DNA of 64,000 bases from Tessaracoccus lapidicaptus (GTDB lineage: Bacteria; Actinomycetota; Actinomycetes; Propionibacteriales; Propionibacteriaceae), in assembly GCF_001693815.1 (NCBI RefSeq), contig NZ_MBQD01000027.1, positions 79,111-143,110 of the forward strand. The letters run 5' to 3'. Each line of letters starts with the position of its first letter. The first letter of the stretch is position 1. This document shows positions 7,778 through 16,649 of the stretch, one piece after another. The position numbers and the translations under genes are program-made. The notes under the pieces are model-generated. The model did no database searches and was not told the origin of the DNA. It worked only from the letters and a program-made list of their open reading frames with translations.

Positions 7778-8578
7778 TCACCGTCCGACCGGATGGGGGC
7801 TGGGGACAGCCGACGAGGGGTCGGCGGCGGAGACGTTTGAGACTGGAGCAGCAGGATGGAACGTGTCTCGGAGGATCAGGGCGGCGCCGAGGATGATGCT
7901 GGCGATGCCGATCAGCTGCGCCTCTGTGAGATCGAGCACGACGTGTGGGTTGATGCGGACCATCTCGGCGAGGAGGCGGGCCGCTCCGCTGAGCATCAGA
8001 TAGGACCCGAACACGGCCACCGGCCGCAGTCTGCGGCCCAGCGCCCACAAGATGCCGGCGATCAGGAATGCACCGGCCGCTTCATATAGCTGGACCGGGT
8101 GCACCGGAACGTCGACCGGCACCACTCCGTTGGGGAACGCCATCCCCCAGGGCAGATCGGTGGGCGTGCCGTAGGTGCCGTCCCCGGCCAGGAAGCAGCC
8201 GATCCGGCCGATGCCGTAGGCCACCGACAGCGGCGCCGCCATCGCGCCCGCCACCCGTCCAAGGGGGAGGTCGTGGCGTCGGGTCATCACGATCACCGCG
8301 ATCGACCCGGCGATCAGGCCCCCGTACCAGACGAACCCGGACCCGCCGAACAGGTGCCAACTGAAGTTGTCCCAGTTCGCGATCAGGTAGTACACCTTCG
8401 CGCCGACGAACCCCCACACCGTCGCCCACAAAGCGATCGAGTGCGCCAGCTCCTTGTCGTAACCGATCCGCGTGAACGCGCGCCCCAACAGGAACGCGCC
8501 GACCAGCAGCGCCAGCGCCTTACTCAGCCCATAGGACTGGATCCCCACACCAAATATCGAGAACACCTCAGGCCACAC
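7778..8578 (-). CDS. lgt: Prolipoprotein diacylglyceryl transferase
   Basis: A 266-residue polytopic membrane enzyme. Lgt transfers diacylglycerol from phosphatidylglycerol to the lipobox Cys of prolipoproteins. The signature GRIGCFLAGDGTYG is present with the essential Arg and Asp. FVWYGGLIAG and HPVQLYEAAGAF are also typical of Lgt. Housekeeping Lgt is normally chromosomal, and an extra copy in a metal island is a known pattern. Here the TlpA-like and DUF305 lipoproteins nearby are plausible clients. A minus-strand TTGACC repeat at 8678-8694 may control it. It begins the operon running to 7009. Confidence 0.93.
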   Translation of the reverse strand: MWPEVFSIFGVGIQSYGLSKALALLVGAFLLGRAFTRIGYDKELAHSIALWATVWGFVGAKVYYLIANWDNFSWHLFGGSGFVWYGGLIAGSIAVIVMTRRHDLPLGRVAGAMAAPLSVAYGIGRIGCFLAGDGTYGTPTDLPWGMAFPNGVVPVDVPVHPVQLYEAAGAFLIAGILWALGRRLRPVAVFGSYLMLSGAARLLAEMVRINPHVVLDLTEAQLIGIASIILGAALILRDTFHPAAPVSNVSAADPSSAVPSPHPVGR

Positions 8579-8677
8579 AGCCCACTCCCATCATCGAAAC
8601 TGTTCCAGGCGCGCGACGTGACCGCGGGGCCTCACTGCCCAGTCTCAACCGGTCACCTCAAGCAACGAGCAGGACCC

Positions 8678-8694
8678 GGACAAGGTTTGGTCAA
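8678..8694 (-). promoter_or_regulatory. Direct repeat facing lgt
   Basis: On the minus strand TTGACC (8694-8689) is followed 11 bases later by TTGTCC (8683-8678). The arrangement matches the other TTGACC pairs but the second half is weaker. A possible -10 (GAGACT) lies about 37 bases downstream. It would drive the lgt operon. Confidence 0.45.
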
Positions 8695-8737
8695 GATCCC
8701 AGTCCACGTGCCCGGACCCACACCGTAAGGCCGGATC

Positions 8738-8792
8738 TTGACCGAAGCCTGACCACCTGACCGTGACTTTCGGATTGCACCGTGCCTACCCT
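8738..8792 (+). promoter_or_regulatory. Direct repeats and -10 before P1B ATPase gene
   Basis: TTGACC (8738-8743) and CTGACC (8749-8754) are 11 bases apart, with a further CTGACC at 8757. TACCCT begins at 8787, exactly 38 bases after the second repeat, as at 6201 and 13069. The stretch 8737-8754 is nearly identical to 13019-13036 upstream of copA. Confidence 0.6.
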
Positions 8793-8798
8793 GATGAC

Positions 8799-8815
8799 AT
8801 ACCCCTTTGGGGTGT
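8799..8815. promoter_or_regulatory. CsoR-like operator
   Basis: A near-perfect inverted repeat, ATACCCC-TTT-GGGGTGT, just downstream of the putative -10 at 8787. G/C-tract palindromes flanked by TA are the known style of CsoR operators in Actinobacteria. CsoR is encoded at 15949. Its position over the transcription start fits repression relieved by Cu(I). Confidence 0.6.
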
Positions 8816-8932
8816 CGTGGCGGCGCCACGGGTCCACCGCGGCTCGGGTCGTCGAGGAAAGGGCTCTTCGGCGTAGGTCGAAGTCCCGTGGCGGGTGCGT
8901 GCCAAAGTCGAGATTCAAAGGCGGTGATCGAC

Positions 8933-9034
8933 ATGGGTTCAAGCGGCAGTTCTTCAGATGGCGCCCGAGCGGATGTGGTGCTCGCGGGACACCGCGATCA
9001 CCAGAAACCTGCCGTCCACTGCGTCGACCTGTAG
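8933..9034 (+). CDS. Possible 33-residue leader peptide
   Basis: An ATG preceded by AAAGGCGGTGA opens a short frame rich in Ser and Gly at the start and ending DHQKPAVHCVDL. It lies in the long leader of the P1B ATPase gene. The closing His/Cys cluster could bind copper, but no known leader-peptide family was recognised. It may be chance. Confidence 0.2.
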   Translation: MGSSGSSSDGARADVVLAGHRDHQKPAVHCVDL

Positions 9035-9204
9035 CCGGAGCCGCGCGGTGGAGTCGCTGTCGCCCCCGGCCGGTACCGTGACCAGCGAGATTCCTTCCCG
9101 CCCCGGTCAGGGCGACGGCCTGAGACCCGACGGACGGGCAGGCATCCGCCGAGCCCATCGGCGCACGACCTGTCGGCCGAGCGGCCGGAAAGGAAGACCC
9201 GATC

Positions 9205-11600
9205 ATGAAGAGTCAAACCAGGGTCCTAGAGGCCGGTGGCCTGCACTGGGCCACCTCGGAATCAGTGATCGAGAAGACGTTACTAGGGGTACCCGGCGTG
9301 CTGGCCGTCGAGGCCAGCGCCGTCTCCCAGACCGCGACGGTCACCTACGACCCGAACCAGACCTCGGTCGCCCAACTGGTCGGCTGGGTCAATGACTGCG
9401 GCTACCACTGCACCGGGCAGTCGGTACCTAGCCACACCATGGCGGAACCGGTCTCGACCGACCCCCACATCGGCCACGAACGGCACACCGGCCACGGGGG
9501 TGGGGATGAGGCTGGCGGATCCGCGCAGGCGGTGATGGGCCACGGCGGGCATGGTGGGTCGATGGTGGACATGGTGCGAGACATGCGCAACCGTCTCCTG
9601 GTCGCCGCGGTCCTGTCGGTGGTCATCTTGTTCTGGTCGCCGATCGGGCGGGAGGTCTGGGGTTCACCGTGCCGGCACCCTTCGGGCTACGCGACGACGT
9701 CTTCTCTCTGATCTTGTCCCTGCCGGTGGTGTTCTACTCGGCGTGGATCTTCTTCGACGGGGCCTTCCGGGCGCTCCGCGCGAGGACGCTGGACATGATG
9801 GTCCTGGTGGCGGTCGCGGTCGGGGCAGGCTGGTTGTACAGCGTGGTGGTCACGTTCACCGGCGGGGGTGAGGTCTTCTACGAAGCCGCCACGGTCCTGA
9901 CCACCTTCGTCCTGCTCGGGCACTGGCTGGAGATGCGGGCCCGTGGCGGCGCGACCGACGCTGTGCGCACGCTGCTCGAACTCGCGCCCTCCCAGGCAGT
10001 CGTGCTCCGGGACGGTCAGCCCGTGGAGGTCCCGACCTCCGAAGTCGTCACCGGTGACCTGCTACTGGTACGGCCGGGGGCGAAGATCCCAGTCGATGCG
10101 GTGGTGGAGGAGGGGGAGTCCGAAGTCGACGAGTCGATGGTGACGGGAGAGTCCATGCCGGTGGAGAAGGCGCCCGGCGCGGACGTGATCGGTGCCTCGA
10201 TCAACACCACCGGCACCTTGCGGGTCCGCGCCGCAAGAGTCGGCGCGGACACCGCGTTGGCGCAGATCGTCAAGATGGTCCAGGAGGCTCAGAACTCCAA
10301 GGCCCCGGGCCAGCGCCTGGCCGACCGGGCCGCGTTCTGGCTGGTGTTCGTCGCCCTCATCGGCGGCACTGTTACCTTCGCGGTGTGGATGCTCGCCGGC
10401 GTCGGCGTGGCACAGGCGATGCTCTTCGCCATCACCGTCGTGGTCATCACATGCCCCGACGCCCTCGGTCTGGCGACCCCAACTGCGATCATGGTCGGTA
10501 CCGGGATGGGCGCCAAGCGGGGAGTGTTGTTCAAGAACGCCACCGCCCTCGAGGGGATGGCGAGGATCGACACGGTGGTGATGGACAAGACGGGCACCCT
10601 GACCAAGGGGGAGCCTGAGGTCACCGACGTTGTCGCGGCGGGGATGGGCGAGGATGAGATGCTGGCCTTGGTCGCTGCCGTCGAACGTGAGTCTGAACAC
10701 CCGTTGGCCCGCGCCATCGACCGCCGAGCCGCCGAGCGCGGCGTGCCCGTGCTCTCCGTGAGCGAGTTCCTCAACGTCCCAGGCCACGGTGCAACTGCCA
10801 CGGTCGACGGCCGACGTGTCCTGGTGGGGAACCTCCGCCTGATGGCCCGGGAGAACGTCGAGCTCGGCGACCTGGCCGTGAGCCGTGACGAGTTGGCCGC
10901 ATCGGGGCGCACCGCGGTGCTCGTCGCGGTGGATGGGCGCGCGGTTGGTGTCATCGCATTGGCCGACGCCGCGCGGGACACTGCTGCTGCCGCTGTCGCC
11001 GCCCTGCACGAGTCCGGGATCGAGGTCGTCATGCTGTCCGGCGACAACGAGGCCACCGCCCTGCGTATCGCTGACCAGCTCGGCATCGACACCGTCATCG
11101 CCGAGGTTCTGCCTGGGGACAAGGCGAACAAGATCGCCGAGTTGCAGCAGGCCGGAAAGAGGGTCGCGATGGTGGGTGATGGCGTCAACGATGCGCCTGC
11201 GTTGGCCCAGGCCGACATCGGTATCGCGATCGGTGCCGGGACGGACGTGGCGATCGAGACTGCGGATATCGTCCTGATGCGCTCCGATCCTTTGGACGTC
11301 TCCGTCGCACTGCGCATCGGCAAGGGAACCGTAGGGAAGGAGCGTCAGAACCTGGCCTGGGCCATCGGTTACAACGTCATCGCGCTGCCGATCGCCGCCG
11401 GGGTGTTTTACCCCGCTTTCGGTCTGATGCTGCGCCCAGAGATCGCCGCCCTGTCGATGTCGGGCTCCACGGTCATCGTCACCGTCAATGCCCTGCTGCT
11501 CAAACAGCTCAGGCTGCCCGCGCAGCAGGCCCCGGCCGCGCCGCAAGGCCAGGCCCGGGAGCCGGAGCCCACCGCTCCGGTGCCGTCCGGCATCCGCTGA
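9205..11600 (+). pseudogene. P1B-type metal ATPase, split by one frameshift
   Basis: The reading frame runs from ATG 9205 (AAAGGAAG upstream) to about 9657, then continues in another frame to 11600. Inserting one C in the GTC-TGG junction near 9657 rejoins the two parts. The whole would be about 798 residues. In order: an HMA-like domain that lacks CxxC (GGLHWATSESVIE), a His-rich linker, helices, TGES, the membrane motif [10 protein letters not shown] (Asp where CopA has Cys and CopB has His), [16 protein letters not shown] and GDGVNDAPA. It resembles copper or other soft-metal exporters, but the CPD motif makes the metal uncertain. Sequencing error and true inactivation cannot be told apart here. 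Confidence 0.8.
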
Positions 11601-11608
11601 CCAGGGGG

Positions 11609-12545
11609 GTGGGCGTGGACGTCCCCGTTACCCTCACCGGTGCGGCCACCGAACCGATGAGGCCGAGGCCGTTGCGGATGCTGTGGATCACAGCGGCCTG
11701 GGGGGCGTGCTTCGTCGCGATCGAGTGGGGGCTCCGCGACGCCCCCCTGCTGTGGTTCGCCGCATTGCGGGCCCTGATCGCCGGGGCGGCCCTGTTGGCC
11801 CTCGGCGCCGACTTGCACCGCCCTGTCCCCCGTGGTTGGCGTGCCTGGGGACTCATCACGGTCCTAGGCTTGGTCAACGTCACGGTGGCTTTCGCCGCGA
11901 TGTTCGGCGGGGTCGCCGGCGGCGCGACCGGGACCGCCGCGGTGCTGGCCAACGCCCAGCCCCTGCTGATCCTCTTACCCGCCTGGTGGCTCTACGGCGA
12001 GAGGCTCTCCCCCCGGACTTCGGCCGCGCTGGTCGTCGGCTTCGCCGGGCTTGTCGTCGTTGCGCTGCCCGGTGGCGGGGGCGGCGGCGCGGCATTGTCG
12101 CTCCTGTCAGCCGCCGCCGTGACCGCCGGCACCCTGCTCTCCCGGCGGCTGACCGGGCTGGATCTGGTCACGGCCACCGCGTGGCACCTGCTGATGGGCG
12201 CGGCTGGACTGATGGTGTTCGCCGCGGCCGTGGAGGGCTCGCCGGTGATCGCGTGGACTCCCCGTTTCGTCCTCTCGCTGGCGTTCCTGGCCCTCGTTGG
12301 TACCGCAGCGACGACCGTGGCGTGGTTCGCCGAGGCGCGCCGCAGCCAGGCTCGACACGTTGACGGCGTGGACGTTCCTGACTCCGGTCCTTGGTATCGG
12401 GTTGGCCTCCGTCGCATTGGGCGAGCGGCCGGGCGGATGGACCGCCGTCGGGCTCCTCGGCGTGTTGGCGGCCATGTGGATCACCCTTCGACCACCGCGC
12501 CGGGCCCCCACGCACCCGACGGCTGTCGGCCCCGCCGGCTGGTGA
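11609..12545 (+). pseudogene. EamA/DMT-family exporter, frameshifted near its C-terminus
   Basis: Begins with GTG 11609 or 11615 (AGGGGGG upstream) or ATG 11657, right after the ATPase. Nine or so hydrophobic helices are read to about residue 245 (TVAWFAEARRS). The family's last two helices (AWTFLTPVLGIGLASVALGE) are in the next frame, ending at 12545. One extra base near 12345 explains this. Without correction the protein runs in an arginine-rich frame to 12577. EamA proteins export small metabolites or amino acids. Why one accompanies a metal ATPase is unclear. Confidence 0.75.
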
Positions 12546-12632
12546 GCCACACCGCCGGTCACATGAACAACGAGTAGGACCCGGACAGGGTGCGGTGAAG
12601 ATCCGCCCACCTGGCCCGGTCTTGTCGGGATC

Positions 12633-12649
12633 TTGACCCCACCCAGACC
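12633..12649 (+). promoter_or_regulatory. Direct repeat before HMA chaperone gene
   Basis: TTGACC (12633-12638) and CAGACC (12644-12649) are 11 bases apart, matching the pattern before copA and the DUF305 gene. No clear -10 at the expected distance was found. The flank (GAGTAGGACCCGGACAGGGT before it) also resembles 8664-8686, so the two upstream regions share ancestry. Confidence 0.45.
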
Positions 12650-12722
12650 GGTTCCCGACACCGCGGGGGGCACCATCGAACATGAACACGCGAAACCGAC
12701 CAGGAAGAGAGGGTGATTCGAC

Positions 12723-13034
12723 GTGACGACGATGACACAGGCCACCTACGGGGTGCGTGGGCTCAGCTGTTGGCGCTGCATGATCAGCGCCGTGGAGGCG
12801 GTCCGGGCCTTGCCCGGGGTGCATACCGTCGGGATGGATTTGGAGCCGCACGGGGAGTCGCTGTTGACGCTGGCCCCGGCCGGCGCCGTGACCAGCGCCC
12901 AGGTCCAAGCCACCCTCGACCGCTCCGGGTTCGAACTGACCCGACGCCGGCGCCGGCCCCGACCCAGCCGGCTCCGACATGCCCTCACCACAGCCCCTGT
13001 GGACGACGGCCGGGAAATCTTGACCGAAGCCTGA
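12723..13034 (+). CDS. HMA-domain copper chaperone
   Basis: A 103-residue cytoplasmic protein with one heavy-metal-associated domain. The Cu(I) site is [15 protein letters not shown] (CxxC) and the fold continues with [12 protein letters not shown] and SGFEL. An arginine-rich tail of about 30 residues follows, unlike the classic 70-residue CopZ. It starts with GTG after GAAGAGAGGG. It lies just before copA and probably hands Cu(I) to it, which matters because that ATPase has no HMA domain of its own. The copA promoter repeats overlap its 3' end. Confidence 0.85.
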   Translation: MTTMTQATYGVRGLSCWRCMISAVEAVRALPGVHTVGMDLEPHGESLLTLAPAGAVTSAQVQATLDRSGFELTRRRRRPRPSRLRHALTTAPVDDGREILTEA

Positions 13035-13074
13035 CCTCCTCTGGGTCGTTTCCGGACCTGCGCGGGTCTACGCT
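13020..13074 (+). promoter_or_regulatory. Direct repeat and -10 before copA
   Basis: TTGACC (13020-13025) and CTGACC (13031-13036), 11 bases apart, lie across the end of the HMA gene. TACGCT at 13069 begins 38 bases after the second repeat. No good -35 is seen, as expected for an activator-dependent promoter. The block TCTTGACCGAAGCCTGACC is identical to 8736-8754. Confidence 0.62.
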
Positions 13075-13080
13075 GGATAC

Positions 13081-13097
13081 ATACCCCCCCAGGGTAC
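13081..13097. promoter_or_regulatory. CsoR-like operator before copA
   Basis: ATACCC-CCCCA-GGGTAC forms an inverted repeat immediately after the putative -10 of copA. It occupies the same place relative to the promoter as the palindrome at 8799-8815. CsoR bound here would block transcription until Cu(I) binds it. Confidence 0.6.
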
Positions 13098-13129
13098 TGG
13101 GTGGGAGTCGAGTGGAAGTGGAGATTGTG

Positions 13130-15919
13130 ATGCTCTGGCTGGTCATAGGTGGGGCGGTGGTCCTGACCGGGTTGCTGTTGTGGTTCTTCTTCGGCCCGAA
13201 ACGGGCAGGGAAGGTCCGCATCGAAGATGGTGTTCAGGTGGTGGAGGTGACTGTCGACGGGGGCTACAACCCGGGGGTGATCGACGGGGTGCGTCCGGGG
13301 ATGCCGGTGCGGATCATGTTCGACCGCCGAGAGGGTGGCGAGTGCACCTCGCGGGTGGTGATGCCGGACTTCAAGGTCAACGCGAGCCTTCCCGCGTACC
13401 GGACCACGGCCGTCGAGTTCACCCCGACTGAGGCCGGCGAGTTCCGCTTCGCATGCGGCATGAACATGGTCTCCGGTCTGATCCGCGTCACCGGCGACCC
13501 CCACACCGCACCCACCCCCACCACAGCATCGGATCATCAGCACGCGCAGGTGGCCGCCTCCCCGGCAGTGGCCGGTCTTGCGACCGACGGCGCCGATGAT
13601 GAGGCGGAGCGGGCTGCGGAGATCCGGGACCTGACCCGGCGGGTGATCATCGGCGCTATCCTCACCGCCCCGGTGCTGATCGCGGTGATGGCCGTCGAGC
13701 TGTTCGGCGCCACCTGGGTGCCTGAGATCTTGATGAGTCCCTGGTTGCAGCTGGCGCTGATTGCGCCGGTGATGCTGTGGTCGGGCTGGCCGATCCACCG
13801 CGTGGGGTGGCGTGCCCTGTCGCACCGCACCGCAGACATGAACTCGCTGATCACGCTCGGCACCGTCGCGGCGTTCGGTTACAGCCTGGTGGTGACCTTC
13901 GCCCCCGGACTACTGCCTGAGGAGCTGCGGCAGGTGTACTTCGAAGCCGTCGGGGTGATCATCACGTTGATCCTGCTCGGCCGGCTCCTGGAAACCAAAG
14001 CCAAGGCCGGCACCGGTGAAGCGATCCGTAAGCTGATCGGTCTGCAGCCCCGCACCGCCCGCGTCCTACGCGAAGATGTGGAGCTGGAGATCCCGGTCGA
14101 GGACGTCGTGGTCGGGGATGTGATCGTGATCCGCCCCGGGGAGAAGATGCCCGTTGACGGTGAGGTGATTCACGGATCCTCCGCGGTCGACGAGTCGATG
14201 GTGACCGGGGAGTCGATCCCTGCGGCCAAGACGGTCGGCGACACGATCATCGGCGCAACCATCAACGCCACCGGGGCACTGCGCTATGTCGCCACCAAGG
14301 TCGGCTCCGATACCTTGCTCGCCCAGATCATCAAACTGGTCCGTGAGGCCCAGGGCTCGAAGGCCCCCATCCAACGGCTGGTGGACAAGGTCTCGAGCTA
14401 CTTCGTCCCGGTCGTGATCATCATCGCGGTGTGGACGCTGGCGATCTGGCTGCTGGTGGGTCCCCCGCCTGTGTTCGTGTTTGCGCTCGTCGCCGCCGTC
14501 TCGGTCCTGATCATCGCCTGCCCCTGCGCCTTGGGGCTCGCGACCCCGATGTCGATCACCGTGGGCACCGGCAAGGGAGCCGAACACGGCATCCTGATCC
14601 GCTCCGCTGAAGCGCTGGAAACCGCGCACAAGCTTGATGCGATCATCCTCGACAAGACCGGCACCATCACCAAGGGTGTACCGACCCTCACCGACGTCGC
14701 CACCGTGGCAGCGTTCGATGAGAACCAGCTCCTCGGCTGGGTCGCCGCTATCGAGAACAGCTCCGAGCACCCCCTGGCGGCGGCGATCGTCACCGGCGCC
14801 ACCGACCGCGGTCTCACCCTGGGCGAGGTCACTGACTTCGACTCGGTCACCGGGCAAGGCGTCCGCGGCCACGTCGACGGCCACGACGTCCTGATCGGCA
14901 ACCGGCGACTTCTCGACGAAAATGGCATCAGTACCGACACGCTGCGGCCGCTGCATGACGCGCTCGCAGCAGGGGGCAAGACGCCGATGCTGGTGGCCGT
15001 CGACGGGCTCCCCGCGGGAATCGTGGCGGTCGCCGACACCATCAAGGACGGCTCCCCCGCCGCGGTCGCGGCCCTCCAGGCACGCGGCATCGAGGTCATC
15101 ATGATGACTGGCGACAACCGGGCAACCGCCGCCGCGATCGCCTCCCAGGTCGGGATCCGTCGCGTGGTCGCCGAAGTGATGCCCGCCCACAAGGCCGCCG
15201 AGGTCCGACGGCTCCAGGACGAAGGCAAAATCGTCGGAATGGTCGGCGACGGCATCAACGACGCCCCCGCCCTCGCGCAGGCAGACGTCGGCTCCGCGAT
15301 CGGCACCGGCACCGACGTGGCCATCGAATCCTCCGACATCACCCTGATCTCCGGCGCCCTGTCAGGGGTGGTCACCGCCGTTGACCTGTCCCGGGCCACC
15401 ATGCGCAACATCAAACAGAACCTGGTGTTCGCGTTCCTGTACAACACCCTCGGCATCCCCATCGCCGCCGGTCTGCTCTACCCCGTCTTCGGGATCCTGC
15501 TCAGCCCCATGGTCGCCGCCGCAGCCATGGCGCTGTCCTCACTGTCGGTGGTCACCAACGCCAACCGGCTCCGCCGCTGGGCACCACACCCCATCGACCA
15601 GACCCCCACCCTCGGCACCCCCGTCACTCCCGTCGTCGAGATCGGCGGCGAGACCCCCACCACCCAGCACCACACCACAGGAAAGGACACCCCCATGTTC
15701 GGCAAGAAGACCCCCGCCGCCACCCACATCGATCCCGTCTGCGGCATGAAGGTCAAGCCCGCCAGCGCGGCCGCCACCCGCACCATCGCGGGGACCACGA
15801 TCTACTTCTGCTCCACCCACTGCGCCGAAGCCTTCGACGCGGACCCCGCCCGCTACGGACACCCCCAGATCGACGGCGAGCACCACCACGAGCCCACCCC
15901 CGCCCCGCACCACCACTAG
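13130..15919 (+). CDS. copA: Copper-exporting P1B-1 ATPase with cupredoxin-like N-terminus and YHS tail
   Basis: About 929 residues from ATG 13130 (GTG 13112 is an alternative). In order: one transmembrane helix ([20 protein letters not shown]), a cupredoxin-like domain ending FACGMNM, then the ATPase core with [14 protein letters not shown] (Cu(I) path), [24 protein letters not shown]. After a linker comes a YHS domain ([22 protein letters not shown]) and a His tail ([12 protein letters not shown]). The usual N-terminal HMA domain is absent, and the separate HMA protein upstream may replace it. CPC marks Cu(I)/Ag(I) specificity. AGGAAAGGA at 15679-15687 before an in-frame ATG suggests the YHS part is also made alone. 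csoR follows 29 bases later. Confidence 0.9.
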   Translation: MLWLVIGGAVVLTGLLLWFFFGPKRAGKVRIEDGVQVVEVTVDGGYNPGVIDGVRPGMPVRIMFDRREGGECTSRVVMPDFKVNASLPAYRTTAVEFTPTEAGEFRFACGMNMVSGLIRVTGDPHTAPTPTTASDHQHAQVAASPAVAGLATDGADDEAERAAEIRDLTRRVIIGAILTAPVLIAVMAVELFGATWVPEILMSPWLQLALIAPVMLWSGWPIHRVGWRALSHRTADMNSLITLGTVAAFGYSLVVTFAPGLLPEELRQVYFEAVGVIITLILLGRLLETKAKAGTGEAIRKLIGLQPRTARVLREDVELEIPVEDVVVGDVIVIRPGEKMPVDGEVIHGSSAVDESMVTGESIPAAKTVGDTIIGATINATGALRYVATKVGSDTLLAQIIKLVREAQGSKAPIQRLVDKVSSYFVPVVIIIAVWTLAIWLLVGPPPVFVFALVAAVSVLIIACPCALGLATPMSITVGTGKGAEHGILIRSAEALETAHKLDAIILDKTGTITKGVPTLTDVATVAAFDENQLLGWVAAIENSSEHPLAAAIVTGATDRGLTLGEVTDFDSVTGQGVRGHVDGHDVLIGNRRLLDENGISTDTLRPLHDALAAGGKTPMLVAVDGLPAGIVAVADTIKDGSPAAVAALQARGIEVIMMTGDNRATAAAIASQVGIRRVVAEVMPAHKAAEVRRLQDEGKIVGMVGDGINDAPALAQADVGSAIGTGTDVAIESSDITLISGALSGVVTAVDLSRATMRNIKQNLVFAFLYNTLGIPIAAGLLYPVFGILLSPMVAAAAMALSSLSVVTNANRLRRWAPHPIDQTPTLGTPVTPVVEIGGETPTTQHHTTGKDTPMFGKKTPAATHIDPVCGMKVKPASAAATRTIAGTTIYFCSTHCAEAFDADPARYGHPQIDGEHHHEPTPAPHHH
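15695..15919 (+). CDS. Possible separately translated YHS-domain protein (internal start in copA)
   Basis: An in-frame ATG with an excellent ribosome site (AGGAAAGGA, seven bases away) lies inside the copA 3' end. It would give a 74-residue protein starting [18 protein letters not shown] and ending in His. That start looks like those of stand-alone YHS proteins found beside copA elsewhere. Either a former separate gene has fused to copA by loss of a stop, or both products are made. Confidence 0.45.
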   Translation: MFGKKTPAATHIDPVCGMKVKPASAAATRTIAGTTIYFCSTHCAEAFDADPARYGHPQIDGEHHHEPTPAPHHH

Positions 15920-15948
15920 GCGCCGAACCAGACCAGGTCCAGGACGAC

Positions 15949-16230
15949 ATGACCAGCAACCCACAGCGTCCGGAACTCATCGGCCAACTCGCCGTGATCG
16001 AAGGCCACATCCGCGGCATCGCCCGCATGGTCTATCAGGACGCCAACTGCATCGAGATCCTCACGCAGACCTCAGCAGTCACCGGCTCGCTGCGCTCAGT
16101 CGCCCTGGACCTGGTCGACAACCACCTCCAGCACTGCCTCACCCAGGCCATCGACTCCCCCGACCCCGCCTACCGCGACGCCAAGGTCGCCGAAGCCTCC
16201 ACAGCCATCGCCCGCCTCGTCCGCAGCTGA
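15949..16230 (+). CDS. csoR: Copper-sensing repressor CsoR
   Basis: A 93-residue all-helical DUF156 regulator. The Cu(I) ligands are present at the family's exact spacing: Cys34 (DANCIEIL), His59 (VDNHL) and Cys63 (QHCLTQ). The N-terminus lacks a long tail, and EGHIRGIARMVYQD is the typical helix one. CsoR dimers or tetramers repress copper genes and let go when Cu(I) binds. It lies 29 bases after copA and is probably cotranscribed. Candidate operators are the palindromes at 8799-8815 and 13081-13097. Confidence 0.95.
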   Translation: MTSNPQRPELIGQLAVIEGHIRGIARMVYQDANCIEILTQTSAVTGSLRSVALDLVDNHLQHCLTQAIDSPDPAYRDAKVAEASTAIARLVRS

Positions 16231-16237
16231 ACCGTTC

Positions 16238-16254
16238 TTGATCAGAGGTTGACC
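16238..16254 (+). promoter_or_regulatory. Direct repeat before small His-rich membrane gene
   Basis: TTGATC (16238-16243) and TTGACC (16249-16254), 11 bases apart, the same pair as before the DUF305 gene. A TAGAAG at 16291 could be the -10, four bases off the 38-base spacing seen elsewhere. Confidence 0.5.
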
Positions 16255-16324
16255 AGCCGCGGACCGGATCTGAATCCGCCCCCGGCACAGTAGAAGTAGC
16301 ACCCGCACGAGAGGAACCCGGCCC

Positions 16325-16579
16325 ATGAGCCTCCACAGCCAACACCACCCCACCGACACAGGCCCCGACGCCCCACCCGCGGCCACCGGACCCGCCCAGC
16401 AGCACCAAGGCCACGGTGGCCACATGTGGCACATGCTCCTGATGTGCCTACCGTTGATCGGGTTCGGCCTGTGGTCCCTGTTCAGCGGAGGCGGCGCAGG
16501 CGCCCTCATCGGAGGCCTCCTCTGCGCAGGCATGATGCTCTTCATGCACGGCCGCCCAGGCGCCGGGCACCGCCACTGA
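16325..16579 (+). CDS. Small His-rich DUF2933-like membrane protein
   Basis: An 84-residue protein. The N-terminus is rich in His and Gln (HSQHHPT, QQHQGHGGHMWHM), followed by two hydrophobic helices (MLLMCLPLIGFGLWSLF and GALIGGLLCAGMMLFM) and a tail GHRH. This fits DUF2933-type proteins often found next to copper exporters. GAGGAACCCGG precedes the ATG. Met, Cys and His at the helix edges suggest copper binding. The exact role is unknown. Its own promoter carries the shared direct repeat. Confidence 0.72.
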   Translation: MSLHSQHHPTDTGPDAPPAATGPAQQHQGHGGHMWHMLLMCLPLIGFGLWSLFSGGGAGALIGGLLCAGMMLFMHGRPGAGHRH

Positions 16580-16649
16580 ACTTGGCCGCGGCGGAGGCTC
16601 CGACCCCACCACACAAACCAAGCGAACGCCCAAGGCAAGGGGGGTACCA

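Larger units (their letters stand above)
8579..9204. other. Divergent regulatory region between lgt and P1B ATPase
   Basis: About 625 bases without a confident gene. It holds TTGACC-type repeats facing both ways (8678-8694 minus, 8738-8762 plus), a -10-like TACCCT at 8787 and a CsoR-like palindrome at 8799-8815. From 8816 to 9204 there is a long leader of nearly 400 bases with one possible 33-codon open frame (8933-9034). Such a long leader before a metal ATPase could allow further control, but no known riboswitch was recognised. Confidence 0.6.

Noticed and set aside
10062..11546. A 494-codon minus-strand frame opposite the P1B ATPase
   Set aside because: Composition is Asp/Gly/His/Arg-rich as expected antisense to ATPase coding DNA; all ATPase motifs read on the plus strand.
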